Of a stretch of DNA of 6,805 nt, positions 1 through 5,711 are shown piece after piece. Origin of the DNA: Patescibacteria group bacterium (GTDB lineage Bacteria; Patescibacteriota; Gracilibacteria; UM-FILTER-43-11); the NCBI GenBank assembly GCA_029260985.1, contig JAJDCE010000087.1, forward strand, positions 1 through 6,805. The letters are read 5' to 3'. Position 1 is the first letter of the stretch. Each line of letters opens with the position of its first letter. Below the pieces are notes generated by a model. The model searched no databases. It was not told the DNA's origin and saw only the letters and a list, made by a program, of their open reading frames with translations. Made by a program: the position numbers and the translations under genes.

Positions 1-1941
1 GCTTGTATCTCCTGTTCCGGTTCCACCTGCACTTCCGCCATCTGATGGAGTTGCAGTAAATACTGGAGAAAGATTGCTGACCCCTACTGTTGTAGTAAGG
101 TCATCGGTTGCGGGGGCAGCAGGAGTGCCTTCTCCGCCATAGCCGTCAAAATTTGGTACATTAAAACTAAGCACGCTAGCATTACATGAAATGCTGGTGC
201 AGGCTGGCGTTGTACCCGCATTACACACTTGGCCATTGGTTTTAATGTCTGCTAAGCTCGTGTAATGACTTGCAGCATAATAGACAGTATATGTATCACA
301 GCTATCAATTGTAATTTCGACTGCAGCAGCAGTGTCCATACTGGCATCCAGCGAGGCTGCATTTAAACTAACGTACCCAGTTCCAAAAGAAACATTAGTA
401 TCATAATCGTCATCCGTACCATCCACATTTCCAGACCATGTGATGCTGTTAGTGCTGGTAGCGATCTTCATGCTGGAAATAGCACTCATATCCGCTGTTG
501 TATCAAAATTTTCACTGCCATTGCCGGTTGTAAATACGGTTGAAGTGGAAACAGGGGAAACTCCCATATTATATAGTTGTCTTGCTTCATCAGCGGTCAA
601 TGCCCTGCTCCAGACGCCGACATCGTCTATCGTGCCATCAAACTTAATAGCATTTGACTCATAATTTCTGCCGAAACTCAGTGGGTTTGCATTGGCAACC
701 ATTGAACCCGTTACTGGGTCAGTATCTTCTAAAACACCATTAATATACATCTTAAGATCACTTCCATCGTATGTCATTGTCACATGACTCCATACACCGG
801 TAGTAACCGCAGTATTGGCATCTCCGGTGTATTGAAGCGTAGGCGTCCACACACGTCCGTATATTATGCCCGCGTGCTCATATATTTCATAGGCATCAAG
901 CTTTCTTACAACACCTCCGGCGCTGGGCTGATTAGTGGCAGGCTTTATCCACGCAGATACGGTAACAGCGCTCGTTAGATCCAGGCTGGCGCTATCACTT
1001 ACATAAGCAAGATCATCAATGCCGTCAAAAGTAACGCCGTTCCCTATCTTCCCTGTCTCTTCTGTAGGTGCATTGCCAAGATTTCCATCATTTGACCCCT
1101 GACTGTCACTTACAATAGTTCTGCCATTGTATAGAGAGGCTATCTCTGTGCTGTCCAGAGCCCGGCTCCACATTGAAAGCTCATCGACCTTGCCGTTATA
1201 ATTGACATCTTCCGCATTGGACCAGGCGCCGATCCTCATTGGTGACGCAACGTCTCCAACAGGATCACTGGCAATTGTCTGAACGTAGTTGCCATTGAAA
1301 TATAATAATGTATTTCCACCGGATCGTGTCACAGTAATCATATTCCACTGATCACCAGTTAGGGTGCCTATGACTTCCCAGTTATAAGCGGCATAAAAAC
1401 AAATGGTGCTGCCTCCAGCACAGCTACTTCCGTACAAAAATGCCCATCGGTTGCCGCCAGAGCCCGCCCACTGAGATACAGGAGTTAGATTAGTGGTACT
1501 TAAACTGCCTGTCGGCTCCATCCAGAAATTTATTGTTGACCAGTCGGAAAAAACGCTGCTGTCCGCAAAGGTGACATAGCCGTCTTCTAGCGCGGTATCC
1601 ACAAAAGAAACAGCATTACTGTATTTACCGGTTTGTCCGTAATAGGCGGAAGTACCGTGTTGGGTATATAAAGAACCTGTATTGCTATTTGCAGAGCTGT
1701 CAGCAAGTGAGCCGGAAGCTTCATCTAAATGCCACAATCCGGTAAGGCCCGTTCCTAAGCTTTCAGACGTAGAAAGGGCACCAAGGGGAGTTGTACTGTT
1801 CATATCCCAATGACTTACTAATCCGTCACAACTCGTAAAATCTGTTGTACAATTAATTTCCCTTTTTGCGTTAACTTGAGGCGCAAGCATAAAAAAGAGG
1901 ATCGCCAGAAAACAGATATTGATCAGCTTTATATATTTCAT
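1..1941 (-). CDS. Secreted LamG-domain surface protein, N-terminal part (runs off left edge)
   Basis: The frame is open from the ATG at 1941 to the left edge: 647 codons, no stop, so the C-terminus is missing. Residues 1-25 form a Sec signal peptide (KxxK-type basic start, hydrophobic core 6-20, likely cleavage after V-N-A25). Two LamG/concanavalin A-like domains follow. The first spans about 68-275, opening with GLWHLDEASG and closing with VDELSMWSRAL and a LYNG end. The second spans about 298-460, with WIKPAT, MYINGV, and closing IDDVGVWSRAL and QLYN. Residues about 470-605 form a further module with C548, C573, C581 and C586, ending in LSFNVPNF. A Thr/Gly/Ser-rich linker begins near 606. 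The cysteines C31/C38 and C174/C181 suggest disulfides outside the cell. LamG domains commonly bind glycans or act in adhesion, but the ligand here is unknown. The start has only a weak AAAAAG-like upstream site; the ATG nine or ten bases further upstream is out of frame. The call of secreted LamG protein is firm; the function is not. Confidence 0.9.
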   Translation of the reverse strand, partial: MKYIKLINICFLAILFFMLAPQVNAKREINCTTDFTSCDGLVSHWDMNSTTPLGALSTSESLGTGLTGLWHLDEASGSLADSSANSNTGSLYTQHGTSAYYGQTGKYSNAVSFVDTALEDGYVTFADSSVFSDWSTINFWMEPTGSLSTTNLTPVSQWAGSGGNRWAFLYGSSCAGGSTICFYAAYNWEVIGTLTGDQWNMITVTRSGGNTLLYFNGNYVQTIASDPVGDVASPMRIGAWSNAEDVNYNGKVDELSMWSRALDSTEIASLYNGRTIVSDSQGSNDGNLGNAPTEETGKIGNGVTFDGIDDLAYVSDSASLDLTSAVTVSAWIKPATNQPSAGGVVRKLDAYEIYEHAGIIYGRVWTPTLQYTGDANTAVTTGVWSHVTMTYDGSDLKMYINGVLEDTDPVTGSMVANANPLSFGRNYESNAIKFDGTIDDVGVWSRALTADEARQLYNMGVSPVSTSTVFTTGNGSENFDTTADMSAISSMKIATSTNSITWSGNVDGTDDDYDTNVSFGTGYVSLNAASLDASMDTAAAVEITIDSCDTYTVYYAASHYTSLADIKTNGQVCNAGTTPACTSISCNASVLSFNVPNFDGYGGEGTPAAPATDDLTTTVGVSNLSPVFTATPSDGGSAGGTGTGDTS

Positions 1942-1971
1942 ACTTTTTCATTTTATTTTTTATACTTCTAT

Positions 1972-2000
1972 ATCTTACTGTATCTTCAGGATAAATTCAA
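1972..2000 (-). promoter_or_regulatory. Possible sigma70 promoter for the LamG protein gene
   Basis: Read on the minus strand, TTGAAT (1995-2000) and TAAGAT (1972-1977) are separated by 17 bases. This would place the transcript start about 25 bases before the ATG at 1941. The -10 matches only four of six consensus bases and the region is AT-rich, so this is a weak prediction. Other A/T runs closer to the gene could serve instead. Confidence 0.35.
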
Positions 2001-2007
2001 AAAATAA

Positions 2008-2036
2008 TTGGCTGAAAAACCTAAACTTCTTATAAT
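2008..2036 (+). promoter_or_regulatory. Likely sigma70 promoter for the YtxH/H1-like gene
   Basis: TTGGCT (2008-2013) and a perfect TATAAT (2031-2036) are separated by 17 bases, the optimal spacing. The predicted start near 2043 gives a leader of about 54 bases before the ATG at 2097. It lies in the 155-base divergent intergenic region and partly faces the opposing LamG promoter, so the two genes may influence each other. Confidence 0.6.
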
Positions 2037-2096
2037 GATTGCACCCGTTCTACAATTTTGCTAAATTGAAATCAGCTAAAATTTAATAAAAAAATT

Positions 2097-2696
2097 ATGA
2101 AAATCGCACGATATATTGTCGGTTTGGTCAGCGGACTGACCTTTGGTATGCTTTTTGCGCCAAAAAAAGGAGGAGAACTCAGAAAGGAGCTTAAGAAGTT
2201 AAAAAGGAAAAGTAATGATCCATGTGGCACATGCCATGATGGTATGAAAATTTTAGGAAAAGCCTTTAAAGATGCGGGCCATGACGCAATGAAAGAATTT
2301 AAGAATTTAAGTGAACATGAGCAAGTGTCTGCCTTCTTAGATCTTTCCCATGAAAAGATGAAAGCATTTTTAGAAGCAGCAGAGGAAAAGGGGTATGATA
2401 TAGCAGCCACCGTTCAGGATAAACTTGAAGACTTTGCAAAGATCGCCAAAGAAAAGGCAGAGGACGTGAAAGAGGAGGTGGGTGATGTGAAAAAAAAGGC
2501 AAAAGCTGTAAAAAAAGTCGTTAAAAAGAAGGTGACTGCAGCAAAAAGAAAAGTTAAAAGCACCAAGCGAAAACTGACTTCAACCGCTAAAAAAGCTGTA
2601 AAAACAGTTAAAAAGGCGACAAAGACTAAGGCCGCCCGAAAGCCAGCTAAAAAGAAAGGAGCCAAGAAAACCGCCAAAAAGGCAACTAAGAAATAG
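2097..2696 (+). CDS. YtxH-like protein with histone H1-like lysine-rich C-terminal tail
   Basis: This 199-residue protein has three parts. Residues 4-35 resemble a YtxH (gas vesicle-like/stress) N-terminus: a glycine-containing hydrophobic stretch (YIVGLVSGLTFGMLF), then APKKGGELRKEL. Residues about 40-130 are probably helical and mixed-charge, with a C43-G-T-C46 pair at the start and an acidic run (EDFAKIAKEKAEDVKEEVGD) at the end. Residues 131-199 are extremely basic: 31 of 69 are lysine, in AKKAVK/KKATK-type repeats as in histone H1 or chlamydial Hc1-like proteins. YtxH proteins are usually short and membrane-associated; H1-like tails bind DNA or RNA nonspecifically. The combination suggests a membrane-anchored nucleic-acid or polyanion binder, which is inference. 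No Shine-Dalgarno precedes the ATG (upstream is AATAAAAAAATT), but the promoter spacing and the YtxH start support it. A long opposite-strand frame here is a shadow produced by the lysine codons. Confidence 0.85.
   Translation: MKIARYIVGLVSGLTFGMLFAPKKGGELRKELKKLKRKSNDPCGTCHDGMKILGKAFKDAGHDAMKEFKNLSEHEQVSAFLDLSHEKMKAFLEAAEEKGYDIAATVQDKLEDFAKIAKEKAEDVKEEVGDVKKKAKAVKKVVKKKVTAAKRKVKSTKRKLTSTAKKAVKTVKKATKTKAARKPAKKKGAKKTAKKATKK
2473..2489 (+). promoter_or_regulatory. Internal Shine-Dalgarno plus in-frame GTG at the domain boundary
   Basis: AGGAGG (2473-2478) lies eight bases before an in-frame GTG (2487-2489, codon 131). Initiation there would yield a free 69-residue lysine-rich tail. It is a better ribosome site than that of the annotated start. 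It could be coincidence, because the codons GAG GAG GTG for Glu-Glu-Val create it automatically. Confidence 0.3.
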
Positions 2697-2706
2697 GAGA
2701 GAAATC

Positions 2707-2734
2707 TTGATTTTTTTGGGAGTACGGGTAGAAT
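2707..2734 (+). promoter_or_regulatory. Candidate sigma70 promoter for the pyrophosphatase gene
   Basis: TTGATT (2707-2712) and TAGAAT (2729-2734) are 16 bases apart, matching consensus at four and five of six positions. They lie just after the stop of the upstream gene. Transcription from about 2741 would give the pyrophosphatase mRNA a leader of about 87 bases. Read-through from the upstream gene is also possible, since no terminator is seen between the two. Confidence 0.45.
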
Positions 2735-2748
2735 CGAATCACCGTCAG

Positions 2749-2765
2749 TTTCAGAGTATCTGAAA
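2749..2765 (+). other. Small hairpin in the pyrophosphatase leader
   Basis: TTTCAGA (2749-2755) and TCTGAAA (2759-2765) form a 7-base stem with a 3-base loop. It has low GC and no T-run after it, so it is not a convincing terminator. It lies in the predicted 5' leader and may be a minor structural or processing element, or chance. Confidence 0.3.
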
Positions 2766-2792
2766 TTATTGAGTAGGAGTTCACACAACAAC

Positions 2793-2820
2793 TCTTAATT
2801 ATTAATTCTTAACTATTAAT
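2793..2820 (+). repeat. 14-base tandem repeat immediately upstream of the pyrophosphatase start
   Basis: TCTTAATTATTAAT (2793-2806) is followed directly by TCTTAACTATTAAT (2807-2820), identical at 13 of 14 positions. The repeat ends seven bases before the ATG at 2828 and occupies the usual Shine-Dalgarno position, leaving an unstructured A/T-rich ribosome landing site. An AGGAG at 2775-2779 is too far upstream to serve as the ribosome site. Confidence 0.7.
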
Positions 2821-2827
2821 TAAAACT

Positions 2828-4849
2828 ATGGCAGTATTATACATTTCTCTCGCAATCGGTTTAGTAAGCTTGGTTTACGCAGGCTTTAACACATACCGTG
2901 TTTTAAAACAGGACGCAGGAACTCCTAAAATGAAAGAAATCGCTTTGGCGATTCAGCAGGGGGCCATGGCTTATATGAACCGTCAATTCAAAACGATAGC
3001 CATTTTCGCCGCCATACTCTTTGCCATATTAAGCTTCGCGCTTGGTGTTAATGTAGGAATCTCCTTTTTCTTTGGTGCTTTGTTTTCAGCCATTGCTGGC
3101 TACATCGGCATGAATGTTTCTGTTCGTGCAAATGTCCGTACCGCCGCTGCAGCACGGCAAAGTCTTTCTAAGGCATTGGAAGTTGCATTTCAAGGGGGTT
3201 CTGTAAACGGTTTGGCAGTGGTTGGATTATCCCTTGTTGGAGTGAGTGGTCTCTTCTTATTTTTCAGTGGTATCGGCATCGAAAGTTCCGAGATTCCTCA
3301 TCTGCTGATCGGGTTTGGATTCGGAGCATCACTTATTTCACTTTTTGCACGTGTGGGAGGAGGAATATTTACCAAAGCGGCCGATGTAGGAGCTGATTTG
3401 GTGGGGAAAGTAGAAGCAGGCATTCCGGAAGATGACCCAAGAAATCCTGCCACCATCGCTGATAATGTAGGAGATAACGTAGGAGATTGCGCGGGCATGG
3501 GAGCCGATCTTTTTGAAACCTACGCGGTCACTTTGATCGCTGCCATGATTTTGGCAGTCGCGGAAGGTTTCTCTATGACTTTTGTCTATTACCCGTTGGC
3601 TCTTGGGGCAGTGGCAGTGATCACTTCTATTATTGGCACCAACTTCATTAAAACGAAAAAGAAAACGGCAATCATGGCCGCTTTATATAAAGGAATGGCA
3701 GTGACTCAGGTGTTATCACTTATCGGTTTCTACATCGTTACCATGATCATGATCCCGAAAAGTGCAAACCCAATGGGATTATTCCTGACCACATTCGTTG
3801 GTGCAGCCGTTACCATTTTGCTAATTCTGATCACCGAATACTACACCGCAACCAAATATCGACCGGTAAAAGAAACCGCAAAGGCATCTGAAACAGGTGC
3901 AGGTACTAATATTATAATCGGCTTGGCAATGGGAATGGAAAGCACTCTGCTTCCGGTTTTGGTCATTGCTGCAGCTATCATGGCATCATTTGCTTTCGGC
4001 GGCCTTTACGGAATCGCTATCGCTGCCGTCTCTATGCTTAGCACCACAGGGATGATTATTGCAATGGACAGTTACGGGCCTATTACCGATAACGCTGGTG
4101 GAATTGCTGAAATGTCTCATTTAGATGAAAAGGTAAGAAAAGTTACAGACGCATTAGACGCCGTGGGGAATACAACTAAAGCCGTCACTAAAGGTTATGC
4201 GATCGCGTCTGCCGCTTTGGCCGCATTGGTTCTTTTTCAGGATTACAACGGAGCGCTGCTTCAGAGCGGAAAACGGCTTATCTTTGACCTCACAGATTAT
4301 CAGGTCATTGTAGGTCTTTTTATAGGAGGACTCATTCCTTTTATATTCTCTTCTGTTACCATGAGAGCAGTGGGTAGGAGCGCCTTTTCGGTTGTTGAAG
4401 AAGTTCGACGCCAGTTCCGGGAAATTAAAGGGATTATGCAGGGGAAGGCAAAGCCTGATTATAAAAAATGTGTAGATATTGTAACTCGCGCCGCTTTGGT
4501 GGAAATGATTGTTCCTGCGCTTATTGCGGTTCTGTCTCCGATTCTAGTCGGCTTCATCCTTGGGCCTAAAGCCCTGGGCGGAATGCTGATTGGAGTGATT
4601 GTCTCAGGTCTATTACTGGCGCTTTCCATGAGTAATGGAGGAGCCACATGGGACAACGCCAAAAAGCTGATTGAAGATGGTCATCATGGTGGAAAAGGAT
4701 CCGAGGCTCATAAAGCCGCTGTAGTAGGAGACACTGTAGGTGATCCTTACAAAGACACATCAGGTCCTGCCCTTAACGCACTGATTAAGGTGATCAATAC
4801 AATCGCTCTTTTAATAGCGCCACTGATCGCAAGCTGGAGCTTGTTCTAA
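2828..4849 (+). CDS. hppA: Membrane-bound proton-translocating pyrophosphatase (K+-independent type)
   Basis: This 673-residue polytopic protein is full length for the H+-PPase family (about 660-770 residues, about 16 membrane helices). It hydrolyses cytoplasmic pyrophosphate and pumps H+ across the membrane. The diagnostic active-site block is at 186-231: D186-VGAD-LVGK194-VE, then EDDPRNPATIADN and VGDNVGDCAGMGADLFE, containing the Mg-pyrophosphate-binding aspartates and lysine. A second signature, MDSYGPITDNAGGIAEM, is intact. A third runs from W608-DNAKK through EDGHHGGKGSEAHK to GDTVGDPYKD643, supplying C-terminal Asp/Lys ligands. In GNTTKAVTKG, K451 and T454 sit at the positions that are Ala and Gly/Ala in K+-dependent enzymes. 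This is the known mark of the K+-independent class, which pumps protons rather than Na+. The ATG is followed directly by the first membrane helix, as expected, although no Shine-Dalgarno is visible. The gene converges on the suf-type operon and ends just before a palindromic terminator. It probably recovers energy from biosynthetic pyrophosphate. Confidence 0.97.
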   Translation: MAVLYISLAIGLVSLVYAGFNTYRVLKQDAGTPKMKEIALAIQQGAMAYMNRQFKTIAIFAAILFAILSFALGVNVGISFFFGALFSAIAGYIGMNVSVRANVRTAAAARQSLSKALEVAFQGGSVNGLAVVGLSLVGVSGLFLFFSGIGIESSEIPHLLIGFGFGASLISLFARVGGGIFTKAADVGADLVGKVEAGIPEDDPRNPATIADNVGDNVGDCAGMGADLFETYAVTLIAAMILAVAEGFSMTFVYYPLALGAVAVITSIIGTNFIKTKKKTAIMAALYKGMAVTQVLSLIGFYIVTMIMIPKSANPMGLFLTTFVGAAVTILLILITEYYTATKYRPVKETAKASETGAGTNIIIGLAMGMESTLLPVLVIAAAIMASFAFGGLYGIAIAAVSMLSTTGMIIAMDSYGPITDNAGGIAEMSHLDEKVRKVTDALDAVGNTTKAVTKGYAIASAALAALVLFQDYNGALLQSGKRLIFDLTDYQVIVGLFIGGLIPFIFSSVTMRAVGRSAFSVVEEVRRQFREIKGIMQGKAKPDYKKCVDIVTRAALVEMIVPALIAVLSPILVGFILGPKALGGMLIGVIVSGLLLALSMSNGGATWDNAKKLIEDGHHGGKGSEAHKAAVVGDTVGDPYKDTSGPALNALIKVINTIALLIAPLIASWSLF

Positions 4850-4863
4850 ATGATTGAATGATA

Positions 4864-4909
4864 AAAAATCCTGTAGTGGTTGCAGATCTGCAACCACTAC
4901 AGGATTTTT
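4864..4909. terminator. Bidirectional intrinsic terminator, perfect 46-base palindrome
   Basis: Two 23-base arms are perfectly complementary around an AGATCT centre (4884-4889). The GC-containing stem core CCTGTAGTGGTTGCAG is flanked by A5 to the left and T5 to the right, so each strand reads stem then T-run. It starts 15 bases after the pyrophosphatase stop (4849) and overlaps the TAA stop (4910-4908) of the minus-strand DUF1858 gene. It therefore ends transcripts from both sides. Confidence 0.9.
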
Positions 4910-5129
4910 ACATTGCTTCTAATTTCTCAATCAATTCACTCATCCTTTCTTCCAAAAGATTATGGGATGAGCAAGCTTCCCGTACGGTTTCCATTGATTG
5001 GATCGACTTGTTCTCTGATAAGATGCCATACTCAAAAAACAGCTCTTTAGCATGGGGCTTTACTTCAAGAACTTCATCAATCGTCATGTCTGGGTGAATT
5101 TCAGCCATGTGACTATGGTTAGTTTGCAT
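4908..5129 (-). CDS. DUF1858-like small protein lacking the CxxC pair
   Basis: This 73-residue protein is homologous to the gene just upstream (5130-5330). From MTIDEV (residue 15) onward, 44 positions align without gaps with 15 identities, including MTI-E, P-A-E, the G before the loop, S-ETxxE and H-L. DUF1858 domains (hybrid-cluster-protein-associated disulfide domain) usually carry C-x-x-C in the loop. Here those positions are S38 and K41, and the only cysteine is C53 elsewhere. It is therefore either a degenerate copy or a partner subunit without redox function. The ATG at 5129 directly abuts the TAG of the preceding gene (zero spacing), which implies translational coupling. An internal ATG at 5108 (residue 8) is a possible alternative start. 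It is last in the minus-strand cluster and its stop lies in the shared terminator. The family assignment is moderate and the function is unknown. Confidence 0.75.
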   Translation of the reverse strand: MQTNHSHMAEIHPDMTIDEVLEVKPHAKELFFEYGILSENKSIQSMETVREACSSHNLLEERMSELIEKLEAM

Positions 5130-5330
5130 CTATATTTTAGCAGAATTTAACTGTTTTAACAGTGTTGCAAGTTCGTCTTGAGTAAGGCCATGCCCCCTAG
5201 CGCCTTCCTCAAGGGTTTCAACGGAACCTAGCTCGCAAACTCCGCAACTCAGCCCAAAAGAACTAAAAACTTCAATCGCTTGAGGATTCTTTAAAATTAT
5301 TTCATGAATGGTCATGGTCGCTTTAATCAT
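5130..5330 (-). CDS. DUF1858 domain protein with conserved CxxC
   Basis: This 66-residue protein is a single DUF1858/hybrid-cluster-protein-associated disulfide domain. It has MTIHEIILKNPQAIEVFSSFG, then a loop with C29-GV-C32, then the typical SVETLEEGARGHGL and a terminal helix. Family members occur alone, in ScdA/RIC-like iron-sulfur repair proteins and beside hybrid cluster proteins. A thiol/disulfide or metal-related role is assumed rather than demonstrated. The ATG at 5330 overlaps the end of sufU by eight bases (ATGATTAA), a coupling arrangement. A second ATG at 5315 (residue 6) is where the domain begins and could be the true start, leaving a 7-base gap. Its place directly after sufS and sufU suggests work in Fe-S assembly or sulfur transfer. 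That is inference from context. Confidence 0.85.
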   Translation of the reverse strand: MIKATMTIHEIILKNPQAIEVFSSFGLSCGVCELGSVETLEEGARGHGLTQDELATLLKQLNSAKI

Positions 5331-5697
5331 TGAGAGCTTGTTTTAAGGCTTTGAAGGCAAGCAAGGCGCATTTCATACGCCGTTCACTGATGTCGATTCC
5401 TAGCGATTCAATCAATTCTTCCTGCTTCATATTTCTAACATCTTTAACTGATTGGTCTACAGCCAAATCACCCAGGATATCCGCCGCCGCCATACTGATC
5501 GCACAACCCACACCTTCAAACGAATAATCTTTCAATCTTGAATCTTCAATCTTGAATCTTGTAATAATTTTATCTCCACAAGAATGATTCACAGCCTTAT
5601 ACTCATGGGTTGCATCAATCACCTTATCTTTATAAAAAGGTTCTTTGTAGCGGTCTAAAATGTTTTGGGCATAGATGTCCATGTTGCTTAATGTCAT
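5323..5697 (-). CDS. sufU: SufU-type Fe-S cluster assembly / sulfur acceptor protein
   Basis: This 124-residue NifU N-terminal (IscU/SufU) family protein has the three conserved cysteines: C40 in SCGD with D42, C65 in FEGVGCAIS, and C110 in RRMKCALLAFKAL. SufU accepts persulfide sulfur from SufS, with zinc held by these Cys/Asp residues. Lys rather than His before the third Cys, plus KCALLAFKAL, are SufU traits; the IscU LPPVK motif is absent. However, the gap between the second and third cysteine is 45 residues, close to IscU (about 43) and well short of Bacillus SufU (about 62). The usual SufU insertion is therefore missing. The ATG at 5697 is preceded by GGGGGG (5711-5706) at 8-base spacing; an ATG at 5682 is an alternative. 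The gene follows sufS after 100 bases holding a palindromic repeat, and overlaps the next gene. Confidence 0.9.
   Translation of the reverse strand: MTLSNMDIYAQNILDRYKEPFYKDKVIDATHEYKAVNHSCGDKIITRFKIEDSRLKDYSFEGVGCAISMAAADILGDLAVDQSVKDVRNMKQEELIESLGIDISERRMKCALLAFKALKQALND
5531..5558 (+). repeat. Perfect 14-base tandem duplication inside sufU
   Basis: TTCAATCTTGAATC occurs twice in a row (5531-5544 and 5545-5558) with no mismatch. On the coding strand it encodes the FKIEDSRLKD region just before the second cysteine, and each copy is read in a different frame because 14 is not a multiple of three. The reading frame and the family-typical length of this segment are nevertheless kept. Confidence 0.8.
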
Positions 5698-5711
5698 TCA
5701 TGTTACCCCCC

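Noticed and set aside
440..978. Two short plus-strand open frames inside the LamG gene
   Set aside because: Both are antisense to a continuous 647-codon frame with a signal peptide and domain motifs.
2749..2765. Intrinsic terminator after the H1-like gene
   Set aside because: The stem is 7 base pairs with low GC and no T-run follows, so termination is unlikely.
2414..2791. 125-residue minus-strand open frame opposite the H1-like gene
   Set aside because: It is rich in Phe/Leu/Val only because it is the complement of lysine and alanine codons. The plus-strand frame has recognisable motifs and a good promoter.
4858..5097. 79-residue plus-strand open frame after the pyrophosphatase
   Set aside because: It begins at the terminator palindrome and is antisense to the DUF1858 gene, which has family motifs and an abutting upstream gene.
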